Below are positions 9,323 to 19,056 of a stretch of DNA of 64,000 nucleotides, in pieces (position 1 is the stretch's first letter; each line of letters starts with the position of its first letter). The notes beneath the pieces were generated by a model. The model searched no databases. It was given only the letters and a program-made list of their open reading frames with translations, and was not told where the DNA came from. Origin of the DNA: Fen-1258 sp964449775 (GTDB lineage: Bacteria; Bacteroidota; Ignavibacteria; Ignavibacteriales; Melioribacteraceae); assembly GCA_964449775.1 (NCBI GenBank), contig CAYVBQ010000002.1, positions 124,001 through 188,000 on the forward strand, in the 5' to 3' direction. Made by a program: the position numbers and the translations under genes.

Positions 9323-9628
9323 CTAAGCGTTATTAACTTCGAACAATGTTGTGTACTGTGTAGATTGCTCTTTGATCATATCGGAAAGTTTTGTCATAAG
9401 AATATCAATGCGTTCGTCTGTGTTATCTTCAAAATTTTCATACGATTCTTTATTCTTGAAAATATAAATCTCCTCAAAATTGTTTGGTTTATTTTTCAGT
9501 TCGAAAACAGAATAATTTTCTAAACCATCTGCCTTAACTATATTTTTTAATTCACGAACGACATCTAAGTATTCTTCCCGTTTTTCTGGAAAAACATTAT
9601 AACGAATGGAAAAAATTACTTTACTCAT
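9323..9628 (-). CDS. Small antibiotic-biosynthesis-monooxygenase (ABM) fold protein
   Basis: A 101-residue protein with the pattern of the dimeric alpha-beta ferredoxin-like ABM domain: SKVIFSIRYNVFPEKREEY, a middle YSVFELKN strand, EIYIFKNKESYENFE and a helical end. Such proteins include quinol monooxygenases and heme-degrading enzymes, but many are uncharacterised. It starts 12 bases after dapF and is probably co-transcribed with it. Confidence 0.6.
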   Translation of the reverse strand: MSKVIFSIRYNVFPEKREEYLDVVRELKNIVKADGLENYSVFELKNKPNNFEEIYIFKNKESYENFEDNTDERIDILMTKLSDMIKEQSTQYTTLFEVNNA

Positions 9629-9640
9629 TTATCTCCTCGA

Positions 9641-10495
9641 TTATATTGAAAATTCTCCCTTAAAAGTAATTTGAGCAGGACCTGTTAAGGAAATTTCCTG
9701 CACTTTTTGATCCTCAATTTTGAAGTCCACAGTTAACTCATCGCCGCTTTTGGGATGAATCTTAATTGGTGGATTCAGGTTATTCTGTACAAAAGAAATT
9801 AATGCAGCAGCAACCGAACCGGTTCCGCAAGCAAGTGTCTCATCTTCCACACCGCGCTCATAACTTCTGATCTTAATCTCGCCGTTTTGCAGCTGAATAA
9901 AATTAACGTTTGTTCCTAGAGGTGCAAAATCTTTATGATATCGAATCTCTTTTCCAAGTTCAAGAACCGGAAAATCATTCAGATCATCATAAAAAGATTT
10001 TGGATCAGACGAATTTCTAAGAACATCATTAATTTTTATAATAATATGCGGTGAACCGGTATCCGCATATGAAGCCGTTATTAATTGATTTGCGGCTTTG
10101 ATTTTAAAATTCTGTTTTATCTTTTTCGGGTGATTAAGAAAAAACTTAATAAGCCCGTTTTCTAATATTTGTCCCGAGTATTCTATTTCGTTCGCGATGA
10201 ATTTGATCTTTTCCCGAGCAATTCTTCCGCTCTCATGTCCATAATAAATTGCGCAACGGGCTCCATTACCACATAAGCTCCCGGTAGATCCGTCGGCATT
10301 ATAATATCTCATCTCAAACGGATAATCGTTCGAATCAGAAATTAGTAAAATACCATCCGCACCAATACCTGTGCGTCTTTTACACAATTTATCAATTAAC
10401 TGCGGCGATAGTTCTATTCCCGGATTGATCCTTTTATCGAAAAGAATAAAATCGTTACCGGCACCGCTTAATTTTGTGAAGTAGAGATGAATCAT
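9641..10495 (-). CDS. dapF: Diaminopimelate epimerase
   Basis: Interconverts LL- and meso-diaminopimelate for lysine and peptidoglycan synthesis. The 284 residues contain both catalytic cysteines, in GNGARCAIYYG and ACGTGSVAAAL, and the N-terminal KLSGAGNDFILFD signature. The upstream region is shared with a divergent histidine kinase gene. Confidence 0.96.
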   Translation of the reverse strand: MIHLYFTKLSGAGNDFILFDKRINPGIELSPQLIDKLCKRRTGIGADGILLISDSNDYPFEMRYYNADGSTGSLCGNGARCAIYYGHESGRIAREKIKFIANEIEYSGQILENGLIKFFLNHPKKIKQNFKIKAANQLITASYADTGSPHIIIKINDVLRNSSDPKSFYDDLNDFPVLELGKEIRYHKDFAPLGTNVNFIQLQNGEIKIRSYERGVEDETLACGTGSVAAALISFVQNNLNPPIKIHPKSGDELTVDFKIEDQKVQEISLTGPAQITFKGEFSI

Positions 10496-10593
10496 TCTGG
10501 GTTCAAATTTACGGCAATAATGTACCTAAAGCAATGAAAATTAGGTGCTGGCACGGTTTTTTACGCATAGACGATTCAAAACTGATAAATAAT

Positions 10594-10624
10594 TTGAAGA
10601 TTCTTTCGATTATATAAGTATAAT
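10594..10624 (+). promoter_or_regulatory. Possible promoter of the histidine kinase gene
   Basis: A TATAAT at 10619-10624 lies 19 bases after TTGAAG at 10594-10599, in the divergent dapF/kinase intergenic region. It is only six bases upstream of the ribosome site, which would leave a very short leader. It could be chance in AT-rich DNA. Confidence 0.25.
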
Positions 10625-10642
10625 TTAACGAGGAGTTCTGAA

Positions 10643-11596
10643 TTGGTAAAAGAATTGGATATCTCATCAAGACTATTTTCTTCGATTAAAACATTAAGAA
10701 TAATTCTAAGTTACGTTTGCTTAAGTGCGGTTTGGATTTTTTTAGCAAACTCTTATATGGGGAAATTTCTTCTCCTTTCAGAATTTGGAATATGGACGCA
10801 AATCTTAAAGGAGTGGATTTTTGTTATCATTACTTCAACTTTTCTTTACCTCCTCATTAACCGTTCAATTTTTCTTATTAACAAAGCAAAGGACGAAGCG
10901 GAAAAAGCTAACAAATTAAAGTCAGAATTTTTAGCGCAGATGTCGCATGAAATAAGAACTCCGCTTAACGTATCACTCGGTTTCTTCAATAAAATTAAAT
11001 GGGAATTGAGGGATAAACTCACACCAGAATTACTTAACGACTTTAATATTATTGATAAGTCAGATCGAAGATTGATAAGAACTATCGATTTAATATTAGA
11101 AATGTCCCAGTTACAGTTGGGCACATATAATTCTTCTTTTGAAATGATTGATTTGGTTGAAGACATTTTAAAGAAGATCGAAAAAGATTACATCGCACAA
11201 AGTAAAAGCAAGGGATTGGATATCAGCTTTATCTACAAAGTTAATAGCGCTGTATTAAAATGTGATAAAAACTCAATCTCAAAAATTTTTATTAATTTAT
11301 TAGACAACGCAATTAATTTTACAGAGGTTGGGCAGATTGAATTGGTAGTGGAGAAACGGATAAATAAGACAATACATGTTACAATCAGTGATACAGGAAT
11401 TGGAATTTCAGAAGAATTCATTCCAAGATTATTTGAGCCCTTCAGCCAAGAAGAGCAAGGTTCGTTAAGAACTTACGAGGGTAACGGATTAGGACTGGCT
11501 CTTGTTAAGAAATATTGCGAAATAAATAATTCAACGATTGCAGTTGAATCCGAGAGAGGGAAAGGAAGTAAATTTACAATAACCTTTGATAGCTGA
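10643..11596 (+). CDS. Sensor histidine kinase
   Basis: A 317-residue membrane kinase. Two membrane helices lie at about 19-38 and 55-75, with almost no periplasmic sensor between them. The HisKA phosphoacceptor is His102 in QMSHEIRTPLN. The ATPase domain has the N box NLLDNAINFTE, the G1 motif ISDTGIGIS, the F box LFEPFSQEE and the G2 motif GNGLGLALVKKY. The start is TTG at 10643, supported by GAGGAG at 10630-10635. No response regulator is adjacent, so this is an orphan kinase beside the phosphatase cluster. Confidence 0.88.
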   Translation: MVKELDISSRLFSSIKTLRIILSYVCLSAVWIFLANSYMGKFLLLSEFGIWTQILKEWIFVIITSTFLYLLINRSIFLINKAKDEAEKANKLKSEFLAQMSHEIRTPLNVSLGFFNKIKWELRDKLTPELLNDFNIIDKSDRRLIRTIDLILEMSQLQLGTYNSSFEMIDLVEDILKKIEKDYIAQSKSKGLDISFIYKVNSAVLKCDKNSISKIFINLLDNAINFTEVGQIELVVEKRINKTIHVTISDTGIGISEEFIPRLFEPFSQEEQGSLRTYEGNGLGLALVKKYCEINNSTIAVESERGKGSKFTITFDS

Positions 11597-11618
11597 ATAC
11601 AAACTGAAGAAATATTAT

Positions 11619-11658
11619 GATCGCCTTAGCTTTCTGAATTTTTCTAAGTGAGGCGATC
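11619..11658. repeat. Inverted repeat downstream of histidine kinase
   Basis: GATCGCCT at 11619-11626 pairs with AGGCGATC at 11651-11658, with TAG/CTA able to extend the stem past a bulge. It lies 22 bases after the kinase stop. There is no T tract, so it may be a weak terminator or RNA-processing hairpin. The rest of 11597-11848 shows nothing I recognise. Confidence 0.4.
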
Positions 11659-11848
11659 AAATAATTGTAAAAGAATATATACAAAAAATTTCCCTTCATT
11701 GATTTAAAAACATTTCAGCCTCTTCCAAAGTAGGTACGTAACTTAATCAGTAAGAGTCGTTCGGTAAAGAATTATTTGCGAATTGAATTAATCCGGTTTT
11801 TGATGTTCCAACAATCCTCTCAGTTCTACCTAACTTTAGACGTAGATT

Positions 11849-14416
11849 TTAAGGAATGTATTTCACCGGCAAAATTGTAATGTCATCATACTGGGAAGCT
11901 CTATCACGGAAATTTGTCAAGTCATGAAGGAGAATACTTTCGATCAGTGAACATCTTTTCATCGAATTGTCAATTAACAATTTTATCAATCTTTCCTCTC
12001 CGTAAAATTCATTAGAGGTATTCATCAATTCTGTTACACCGTCAGAATAAAAGAAGAATAGATCGTCCTGTTGCATTGAAAGAGATTGTTCTTCGAGTGA
12101 AGAATTGAATAACCCTCCTTTGTCTAAACCAATACCCATTCCGCCCGGTGTGAAGAGATCGCTCGCACCATTTCTAATTCTTATTATCGGCGGATGACCG
12201 GCTCTGCAAAAAGTAACTTTGTTCGATTCAAGGTCGAACAGAGCAAGAGATACGGTTATAAACCAGCTTTTCTCAATGTTCTCAAAAATATTTTTGTTTA
12301 CTTCAATCAATACTTCACGCGGTGATTTTCCATCTATGCAGTATAGACGAATCATAGTTTGCAGTTTAGACATATAGAAAGAGGCGCTTAATCCTTTGCC
12401 GGAAACGTCTCCAACCACAACAAATATTTTCTTATCAGATATTTTTATCAGATCGAAATAATCGCCGCCAACCTGCATAGCCGGTATCATTTTACCGGAA
12501 ATATCAAGTCCTTCAACTTTCGGAAAAACCTTTGGAAGTAATGTTTCCTGAATGCGGCGGGCGTTTTCTAAATCACGTTCCATTTTTTGTTTTTCTGCTT
12601 CAGACCCATACAATCTCGCATTCTCGAGAGAAATCGCTACTTGATTAGCGGCGGATACTAAAAGATCAACATCCTTACCTGAGAATCTTGAGCCGGATTG
12701 TTTCAGTCCGAACAACAATAACCCTATCAACTTTTGTTTGATAAATAGAGGGATGATTGTGTAAATGTCTTCAACAATTAAACGGTCAGCGTCATCTCCC
12801 CAGATCTCACGGAAATCCTGCCTTTCAAGAATGGGCTTCAATCCAATAAGCCGGCGTTTCAACAAAAATTTTTCTATCAAATTCCTTCTATCATCAATAT
12901 GAAACCATGAATTAGAAATACCCTGATGCCTTACAAGTTTGTAAACACTTTCAGCATCGCGCAATAGTAAACCAAAAGTTTTGATTCGCAGCGACTTTAC
13001 AAACATCTCTAAAGTTGAATCTAGAATATTTTCCTGCCCAACAATGCTTGCAACTTCGTTACTAAAAGTCAGTAACCTAATTTGAAATGAGAATTGTTCC
13101 GGATAAAATTTTTCAGTAAGATAATCTTGGAACTTATCCTTAGTAGATTGGAATACAACAGCGAATAGCACAAAAACAACCATTGCTATAGCGCCTTGAT
13201 ATTCTGTACCAATAACGGCGCTGACATATTGCCCGATCAAATAAATAATAAAAAAATAAATTCCGGCAAGAGAAACGGTTGCCGCCCCGTAAACAATAGT
13301 ATTTTTTACAACTTCGCTAACATCCATCAAAGAATAACGGAAGATTGAATAACCAAAAGCTATCGGAAGTAATGCAATCAAAAGAATCGGCATGAAGTAA
13401 TATGGGTCGTTAAAAATATTGGTAGCGAGTTGTGCCGCGAGCGTTGTGGTAAAAACAATTGCTACAACTGAAACCAGATAAGACACTAGAATTACAAAAA
13501 TGGCATTGCGTTCCTGTTTTGTTTGCAATTTCACATAGTTAATAAATAACAATACCAAACCAACAATTAGACCAAGTCCCACGAGCAATCCAATAACGCT
13601 CGCTAGTATAGTATATATTTTATCATTACCTTTTTCCTTAAAGACGAATAGGATTTTGATGCCAGAAACAATAGCGAAGATAACGTAAGGACCAAAAGTT
13701 AATGTTCGATTAAACCACTTTCTATTGATCAGCGAAATTTCTTTAGGGAAAAGAGAGAAGAAATGAATCAATAAGAAAGGAAAGAAGACACCTCCTAAAG
13801 TCCAAAGAGTGTCGACAGTTAGAAGAAGGTAAATATTTTCAAAAATAGGGTTAAGAACCTGCTGACCCCGGTATAACATGCTTAGCATAGCGAAGAGTGT
13901 GGCGGCGATACCAACCCTATAAAACGCAAGTTGGGTCTTCCCTTCCGTCTTTGCCATTACAACAATAAAACCAACTATAACCCAGATAAAGGAAAGAAGT
14001 GCAAACGCCAGCCCGCCAAAGTTTATTAATTTTTTTACAAGAACTTTAACTTCAAGAACTTTTCCATCTTTCAATATTTGATATGTTGCATAATCTCCGC
14101 TTTGAATTTTATCTAAAACCCGGGAGGCAACTATAGTATTTTTTATTCGGAATCCATCTATTGAAAGAAGTTTATCTCCATCTCTGATACCGGCTTGCCA
14201 GGTTACTCCACCTTCTTTAACTTTATCAAATATAACTGAAACTGAATCCCACTCAACCGATTTTTTCATCACCCAGAGACATTCATCATTAGACTGTGCC
14301 GTAACTTCAAAGATGAAAAAGAAATTGGCTAACCCGATCAGTAGAAGTACAATGGTTGTCGCCAGAATAAATTTCTTATGATTCTTTATCCAGAATTTTT
14401 TCAAATTATCTTTCAT
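11849..14416 (-). CDS. Membrane PDZ-GAF-PP2C (SpoIIE/RsbU-type) serine phosphatase
   Basis: An 855-residue phosphatase. A first membrane helix (about 16-37) is followed by an extracytoplasmic PDZ-like domain (about 60-125, with WQAGIRDGDKLLSIDG), a block of further membrane helices to about 430, a GAF-like domain (about 450-610) and a C-terminal PP2C/SpoIIE domain. Metal-site motifs GGDYFDLI, GDVSGKG, RAGHPP, FFYSDGVTE and QYDDIT are all present, so it should be active. In partner-switching systems such enzymes dephosphorylate an RsbV-type STAS protein. It lies two bases after the next phosphatase gene. The PDZ sensor suggests a response to an envelope signal (inference). Confidence 0.85.
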   Translation of the reverse strand: MKDNLKKFWIKNHKKFILATTIVLLLIGLANFFFIFEVTAQSNDECLWVMKKSVEWDSVSVIFDKVKEGGVTWQAGIRDGDKLLSIDGFRIKNTIVASRVLDKIQSGDYATYQILKDGKVLEVKVLVKKLINFGGLAFALLSFIWVIVGFIVVMAKTEGKTQLAFYRVGIAATLFAMLSMLYRGQQVLNPIFENIYLLLTVDTLWTLGGVFFPFLLIHFFSLFPKEISLINRKWFNRTLTFGPYVIFAIVSGIKILFVFKEKGNDKIYTILASVIGLLVGLGLIVGLVLLFINYVKLQTKQERNAIFVILVSYLVSVVAIVFTTTLAAQLATNIFNDPYYFMPILLIALLPIAFGYSIFRYSLMDVSEVVKNTIVYGAATVSLAGIYFFIIYLIGQYVSAVIGTEYQGAIAMVVFVLFAVVFQSTKDKFQDYLTEKFYPEQFSFQIRLLTFSNEVASIVGQENILDSTLEMFVKSLRIKTFGLLLRDAESVYKLVRHQGISNSWFHIDDRRNLIEKFLLKRRLIGLKPILERQDFREIWGDDADRLIVEDIYTIIPLFIKQKLIGLLLFGLKQSGSRFSGKDVDLLVSAANQVAISLENARLYGSEAEKQKMERDLENARRIQETLLPKVFPKVEGLDISGKMIPAMQVGGDYFDLIKISDKKIFVVVGDVSGKGLSASFYMSKLQTMIRLYCIDGKSPREVLIEVNKNIFENIEKSWFITVSLALFDLESNKVTFCRAGHPPIIRIRNGASDLFTPGGMGIGLDKGGLFNSSLEEQSLSMQQDDLFFFYSDGVTELMNTSNEFYGEERLIKLLIDNSMKRCSLIESILLHDLTNFRDRASQYDDITILPVKYIP

Positions 14417-14417
14417 G

Positions 14418-16097
14418 TTATTTTACCTTTATCACAAGACAGGTGATATCGTCGGATTGTTCAGCGCCATGAGTAAAATCTTCTACACTGCACTTAATAT
14501 GAGATAGAATGTTTTGAGAACTCTCTTCATACCTTTGACGTGCAAGCAGTTCTAATCGTTCATCGGAGTATTCTTCCCATTTTTCATTCATCGCTTCTGT
14601 AATTCCATCTGTAAAAAGAATAATTGCGTCACCGGATTGAAGTTGAACGGTTTCAGCAAGATAAGGCACTACAGTTTGCATCACGCCAAGAATCATTCCG
14701 CCTTTTTTCAACTTCGTTATTTCTCCATTTCGAACATGTAGCGGAGGATTGTGCCCTGCATTAACGTAAATAATTTCTTTTTTAGAGTTATTGATGATGC
14801 CCCAGAAAAATGTAATGAAACTGCCCATAGTGGTATTTTCGGCAACGAGATCGTTAATAAGGTTTGTAGCATCCGCGAGTGGAAGATTCATCTTACAAAT
14901 TGATTTTAGAAACGCTTGAATGTTAGCCATCAATAATGCAGCTTGTACACCTTTACCGGAAACATCGGCAATAGCAAAAAGCACACTGTTTTCATCAAGC
15001 CTAACAACATCATAATAATCTCCTCCAACCATACGAGCAGATTTATTATACGCAGCAATTTCAAAATTTGATAAAGCCGGAAAAGATTTTGGTAAAAGAT
15101 TATTTTGAATGTTGCGCGCGGTTTCTAAGTCTTTTTCGAGTCTCTGTTTCTCTAAAGTTTCTTTAAATAAGCGTGCATTTTCAATTGAAATAATAGCCAA
15201 ACTGCCAACAGAAGAAACATACTCGATATCAGATTGATTGTATTGCAGTTCGTTTTTTCGTTTACCAAGAAGAATCAATCCTTTTGTTTCTCCTTTGATC
15301 TGCATTGGGACAATCAAGTCCACACCAACATCTAACAATGGTTTAAGATCTTCTACAAATTCACTTGGTGTTAACGGATTCATAAACTGAATAGAATCAC
15401 ATTTTTTAAAGACAGAGCGAAGATGAGCTTCGTCAAAACGATTCTCTAAAAATGTAAGAATGCTTCCCGCACATGAAATTACCGCGTATTTAGAAACCAG
15501 CATCTGCCCTATTAATGAATAGACGAGCATCTTACTAACCATTTCGATTTGTAGAATGCCACTGAACTCTTTGCTTAAATCGAATAGGGACGATAATTGA
15601 TTTACTTTCGCATCAAGATTACGATTAACCTTTTTTAATTTTTCGACCATAATTGAATTTTCAATTGCAGTTGAACCGACATTAAGAATCGTTTTAAGAA
15701 AATTTTCATCCTCTACTTCATAAGGTTTGTTAGTTAACCTTTGACCTAATATTACTATTCCCTTCAGTCCGTCAGACGAATTTATTTCTTGAAGAATAGG
15801 AAAGTTGTTTTGTCTTGCAAATTCATTTATACTTTTATCTGTCTTGTATTCGATAAAATTAATTACGGGAAAATTTTCGATAATCGGTTTGGAAATTCCC
15901 TTAACCGCTTTTAATACAAGAATATTTTCTTCATTGAAAAGCGCTATCAAACCTTTTGTGGTATGGAACTTAGCGAAACATGTAAGGATTATATTGTTGA
16001 GTGTAAAATTTAGATCTAGCGTAGAATTAATAAGATTGCTGAAATCAACTAGAGCCGAAAAATTTCGGAGTGCAGAATTGTTATCTAATTGTTGCAT
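14418..16097 (-). CDS. GAF-domain PP2C (RsbU-type) serine phosphatase
   Basis: A soluble 559-residue protein with two GAF-like sensor regions (about 10-150 and 170-305), a short coiled linker and a PP2C domain from about 320. Active-site motifs GGDYYDVV, ADVSGKG, NAGHNPP, LFTDGITEA and QSDDIT are intact. It begins six bases after the RsbW-like kinase gene and ends two bases before the PDZ phosphatase gene, so the cluster is read as one unit. Confidence 0.85.
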   Translation of the reverse strand: MQQLDNNSALRNFSALVDFSNLINSTLDLNFTLNNIILTCFAKFHTTKGLIALFNEENILVLKAVKGISKPIIENFPVINFIEYKTDKSINEFARQNNFPILQEINSSDGLKGIVILGQRLTNKPYEVEDENFLKTILNVGSTAIENSIMVEKLKKVNRNLDAKVNQLSSLFDLSKEFSGILQIEMVSKMLVYSLIGQMLVSKYAVISCAGSILTFLENRFDEAHLRSVFKKCDSIQFMNPLTPSEFVEDLKPLLDVGVDLIVPMQIKGETKGLILLGKRKNELQYNQSDIEYVSSVGSLAIISIENARLFKETLEKQRLEKDLETARNIQNNLLPKSFPALSNFEIAAYNKSARMVGGDYYDVVRLDENSVLFAIADVSGKGVQAALLMANIQAFLKSICKMNLPLADATNLINDLVAENTTMGSFITFFWGIINNSKKEIIYVNAGHNPPLHVRNGEITKLKKGGMILGVMQTVVPYLAETVQLQSGDAIILFTDGITEAMNEKWEEYSDERLELLARQRYEESSQNILSHIKCSVEDFTHGAEQSDDITCLVIKVK

Positions 16098-16102
16098 GAC
16101 AA

Positions 16103-16537
16103 TTAGGAAAGATATTTTACTAAAACAACTTGGTTTTTATTACCCGTAAGAGTCGAATACTTAACTTCATCCATCAGTTTTTTCATCAGAAACATACCTA
16201 ATCCGCCGGCGTGTTTCTGTTTATTATATTGAAGTAAGTCGGGTTCTGGCACAAGGGCTGGATCGAAATGTTTACCCTCATCGGTTATTGAAATAATAAA
16301 TTTACCGTTCTCAAATTTTGAAGAGATAAAAATGTTTCCTTCGGGAGAATACTTATAGGCGTGTTTAATAATATTGGTGCATGCTTCATCAACGGCAAGA
16401 ATTATCTTTCCAATTGTCTCATCGGAAAAATTACATTCTGCTGCCGCAGATTTAGTGAACTCTCTTATCAGGGCAAGATTGTCGGTTGTGCTTTTGACAA
16501 GAAGTTCTCTTTCAAATATTTTGTTGGAAGAATTCAA
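16103..16537 (-). CDS. Anti-sigma factor serine kinase (RsbW/SpoIIAB-like)
   Basis: A 144-residue single-domain GHKL ATPase. The N box DEACTNIIKHAY, the G1 motif DEGKHFDP and the G2 motif GGLGMFLMKKLMDE are visible. RsbW-like kinases phosphorylate STAS anti-anti-sigma proteins and bind a sigma factor or another target. It is two bases downstream of the STAS gene. The target is not evident; no sigma-B-type factor is here, only an ECF sigma gene at 20321. Confidence 0.88.
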   Translation of the reverse strand: MNSSNKIFERELLVKSTTDNLALIREFTKSAAAECNFSDETIGKIILAVDEACTNIIKHAYKYSPEGNIFISSKFENGKFIISITDEGKHFDPALVPEPDLLQYNKQKHAGGLGMFLMKKLMDEVKYSTLTGNKNQVVLVKYLS

Positions 16538-16539
16538 GC

Positions 16540-16893
16540 TTACCCTATAGAATCAAATTTTTGGAGAGCTTCTTTTTCTTCTTTAAAGAATTCATATAAA
16601 ATTGGAAAGCCCAATAGATCGAAGATGTTATATACATTTTCTTTCATGTTGGAAAACTTAATATCACCTTTGTTTTCCCGCATTGTTTCCACATAAGCCA
16701 TAAAAACACCAAGCCCTGCACTGCTGATATACTTCAACTCATCAAAATTCACAACAACTTTGAACTGTTGATCGTCGAGTAATTTGTTGAAGACATTTTC
16801 GAGCTCCGGTGCGGTGTGGGCATCTAAATACCCTTTCACATCAATCACACTTACGGAACCGACTCCTCGTAAGTTAACATTGAAATCCGCCAT
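16540..16893 (-). CDS. STAS-domain anti-anti-sigma factor (RsbV-like)
   Basis: A 117-residue STAS protein. The phosphorylatable serine lies in LKYISSAGLGVFM near residue 53, the switch residue that the kinase at 16103 would modify and the phosphatases would restore. The start has AGGAGA upstream. Gene order phosphatase-STAS-kinase-phosphatase-phosphatase is that of a partner-switching module. Confidence 0.9.
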   Translation of the reverse strand: MADFNVNLRGVGSVSVIDVKGYLDAHTAPELENVFNKLLDDQQFKVVVNFDELKYISSAGLGVFMAYVETMRENKGDIKFSNMKENVYNIFDLLGFPILYEFFKEEKEALQKFDSIG

Positions 16894-16911
16894 TAAATCT
16901 CTCCTGCTTTA

Positions 16912-18963
16912 TTATTTATTTTGATTCCACTTAAAAAGCACTAAAGTAATATCATCATGTTGAGAATGATTTTTTGAAAATACAGTTAACTCTCTCATAA
17001 TGTTGTTAGAAATCAGATCCAAATCCATGTTGTTATTTTTCAATATGGAAGAATCTAATCTGTCATATCCAAAATCTTCTTCCAAATTATTTTTAGCTTC
17101 CGGAATACCATCCGAATAACAAATAACAATATCATTATTCTTCAACTGAATTTCCATTTCTTTTATTGATGCAGTAAAACCCGTTGTGAAATCTAATCCT
17201 AATCCTATACCTGCCGGTTGCAACCGTTCAATTTTTTCTCCGCTGCAAATATGAATTGGTGTGTGACCTGCTCTCGCAAAATTTAGAACACCTGTCTTCT
17301 TGTTGATAACTCCATAAATGGCAGTTACGAAGTTCTTTTTATCCAAACTATTTTTAAGAATACCATTCACATTTATTAAAAGCTCACGCGGATTAAAAAT
17401 TAATTTAGATAGTGATTCAAAAATTCCCTTTACCTCCGCCATAATAAATGCTGCGCTAATCCCTTTACCTGAAACATCCGCAACAACGAATCCTAATCTG
17501 TCATTATCTAATTCGAAGAAATCATAAAAATCTCCCCCAACTTCAAAAGCCGGGACAAAAAGTGCGGAGATATGCAGCAGATCAGAACTTGGTATAGTAG
17601 TTGGAAGAATTTTTCTTTGTATGTCACGCGCCACATCGAATTCTTTTTCCAGTCGTTCTTTTTCGATTGACTCCTTAATAAGTTTTGCATTTTCCAAAGC
17701 AACAGAAGCAAAATCGGCAAACGCCCCAATAGATTTAATCTCATCGGCATTAAAACTAGAATCATTTTGACGTGCAGTAAATAAGTATCCGTTAATATTA
17801 TTATGAACTTTGAGCGGTGCCACTGCGATTGATTTGAAATTGAAAGTCCGCACATCGTTTTTTATTGCTATTTTGATTGCTTCCGGATGAATAGTAGTGA
17901 CATCAAATATTTTATAATCCTCTCCTTCTAGTATCACTTTGGTAATCTTATCCGCCTCAACATAGCCAATATTATGAACCGAATTAAGTTCAATCTCATC
18001 TTTTACCTTTGTAACTAACCAAGCTGAATCTGTATTACATATTTTTGTAGTTGATGATGTAATTGTTTCTGCGAGTTCTTTGAAATCGAAAACTTGTGTG
18101 ATCAATTTAGTCAAATCCATTAGGGATGAGACTTCCTCGGCTTTATGGTCAAAAGCCTCAGCGGTAGGTAAATGGAAAAGAGTTGTGAAAAATATTACAC
18201 CAAAGTTTATAGTACCATATATCATTACTAAATTTATAAACGTGTGAAGTCCGGGTGAGAAAGCATAGAGTAATTGACGAACAATATTGTTTTCAATGAC
18301 AATTGCGTAATTCATACCAAAAAGAATTGAAAGGACAATTGAAATGACTAATAAATAATATTTTTGTCTCTTTGTTAAAAATGCAATCCATGAAACGCGT
18401 AGAGAGTTGAGAAAGATCAATACAATTGTTACAACATAAAATGCATCTTTCGGATAATCAAAAGTTGGATCAAATTTGAGCAGAATGTTGGAAAAAAAGC
18501 TTAACGCAAAGAAGACCAGCATAGTGCTGAAGTAAGTACTTAGATCTTTTTTCTGACGTAAAAAAAACAATTCACGAAATGTTGAAAATATATATACAAT
18601 CGCACCAATGAAAACAAAGGTAAGAAGAACTGAAAAAAGTGAATTAAAAAATCCCACTCCATCACTACTTCCGGGTGTGTCCAATAACGCCTTAACAACC
18701 GAGACGATAAAAAAGATTAGTGCCGCCAGTATTCCGGCATTTAAGACTAATGAGAAAGGCGAATCCACTTTGGAATTTATAAATCGGTGAATATAGCTAA
18801 ACGAGAAAAAAACGGTAAGAAAGACAAGAATTTCACCGCAGATAAAGAGCACTGTGGAATCATGCAGCGGGAATAAAAGATTGAACAAAAAAAGCATAAT
18901 GGAAACGAGTATTGCATTCTCGAGTCCACGTGCATGTGTTAATATTTTTATTCTCTCACGCAT
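16912..18963 (-). CDS. Membrane GAF-PP2C (RsbU-type) serine phosphatase
   Basis: A 683-residue protein with about eight membrane helices in the first 270 residues, a GAF-like domain at about 280-430 and a PP2C domain after about 440. Motifs GGDFYDFF, ADVSGKG, RAGHTPI, CYSDGIPEA and QHDDIT are present. It is the first gene of the cluster and the third phosphatase of the module. The many-helix N-terminus suggests sensing at the membrane; the ligand is unknown. Confidence 0.85.
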   Translation of the reverse strand: MRERIKILTHARGLENAILVSIMLFLFNLLFPLHDSTVLFICGEILVFLTVFFSFSYIHRFINSKVDSPFSLVLNAGILAALIFFIVSVVKALLDTPGSSDGVGFFNSLFSVLLTFVFIGAIVYIFSTFRELFFLRQKKDLSTYFSTMLVFFALSFFSNILLKFDPTFDYPKDAFYVVTIVLIFLNSLRVSWIAFLTKRQKYYLLVISIVLSILFGMNYAIVIENNIVRQLLYAFSPGLHTFINLVMIYGTINFGVIFFTTLFHLPTAEAFDHKAEEVSSLMDLTKLITQVFDFKELAETITSSTTKICNTDSAWLVTKVKDEIELNSVHNIGYVEADKITKVILEGEDYKIFDVTTIHPEAIKIAIKNDVRTFNFKSIAVAPLKVHNNINGYLFTARQNDSSFNADEIKSIGAFADFASVALENAKLIKESIEKERLEKEFDVARDIQRKILPTTIPSSDLLHISALFVPAFEVGGDFYDFFELDNDRLGFVVADVSGKGISAAFIMAEVKGIFESLSKLIFNPRELLINVNGILKNSLDKKNFVTAIYGVINKKTGVLNFARAGHTPIHICSGEKIERLQPAGIGLGLDFTTGFTASIKEMEIQLKNNDIVICYSDGIPEAKNNLEEDFGYDRLDSSILKNNNMDLDLISNNIMRELTVFSKNHSQHDDITLVLFKWNQNK

Positions 18964-19056
18964 TTTGTTTGGTCACTATTTTCTTTTACTCTTTGGGATT
19001 GACCGATAGTATTAAGCACCTGCCAAAACAGACATTTAGGGGCGCTCGTATTTTAG

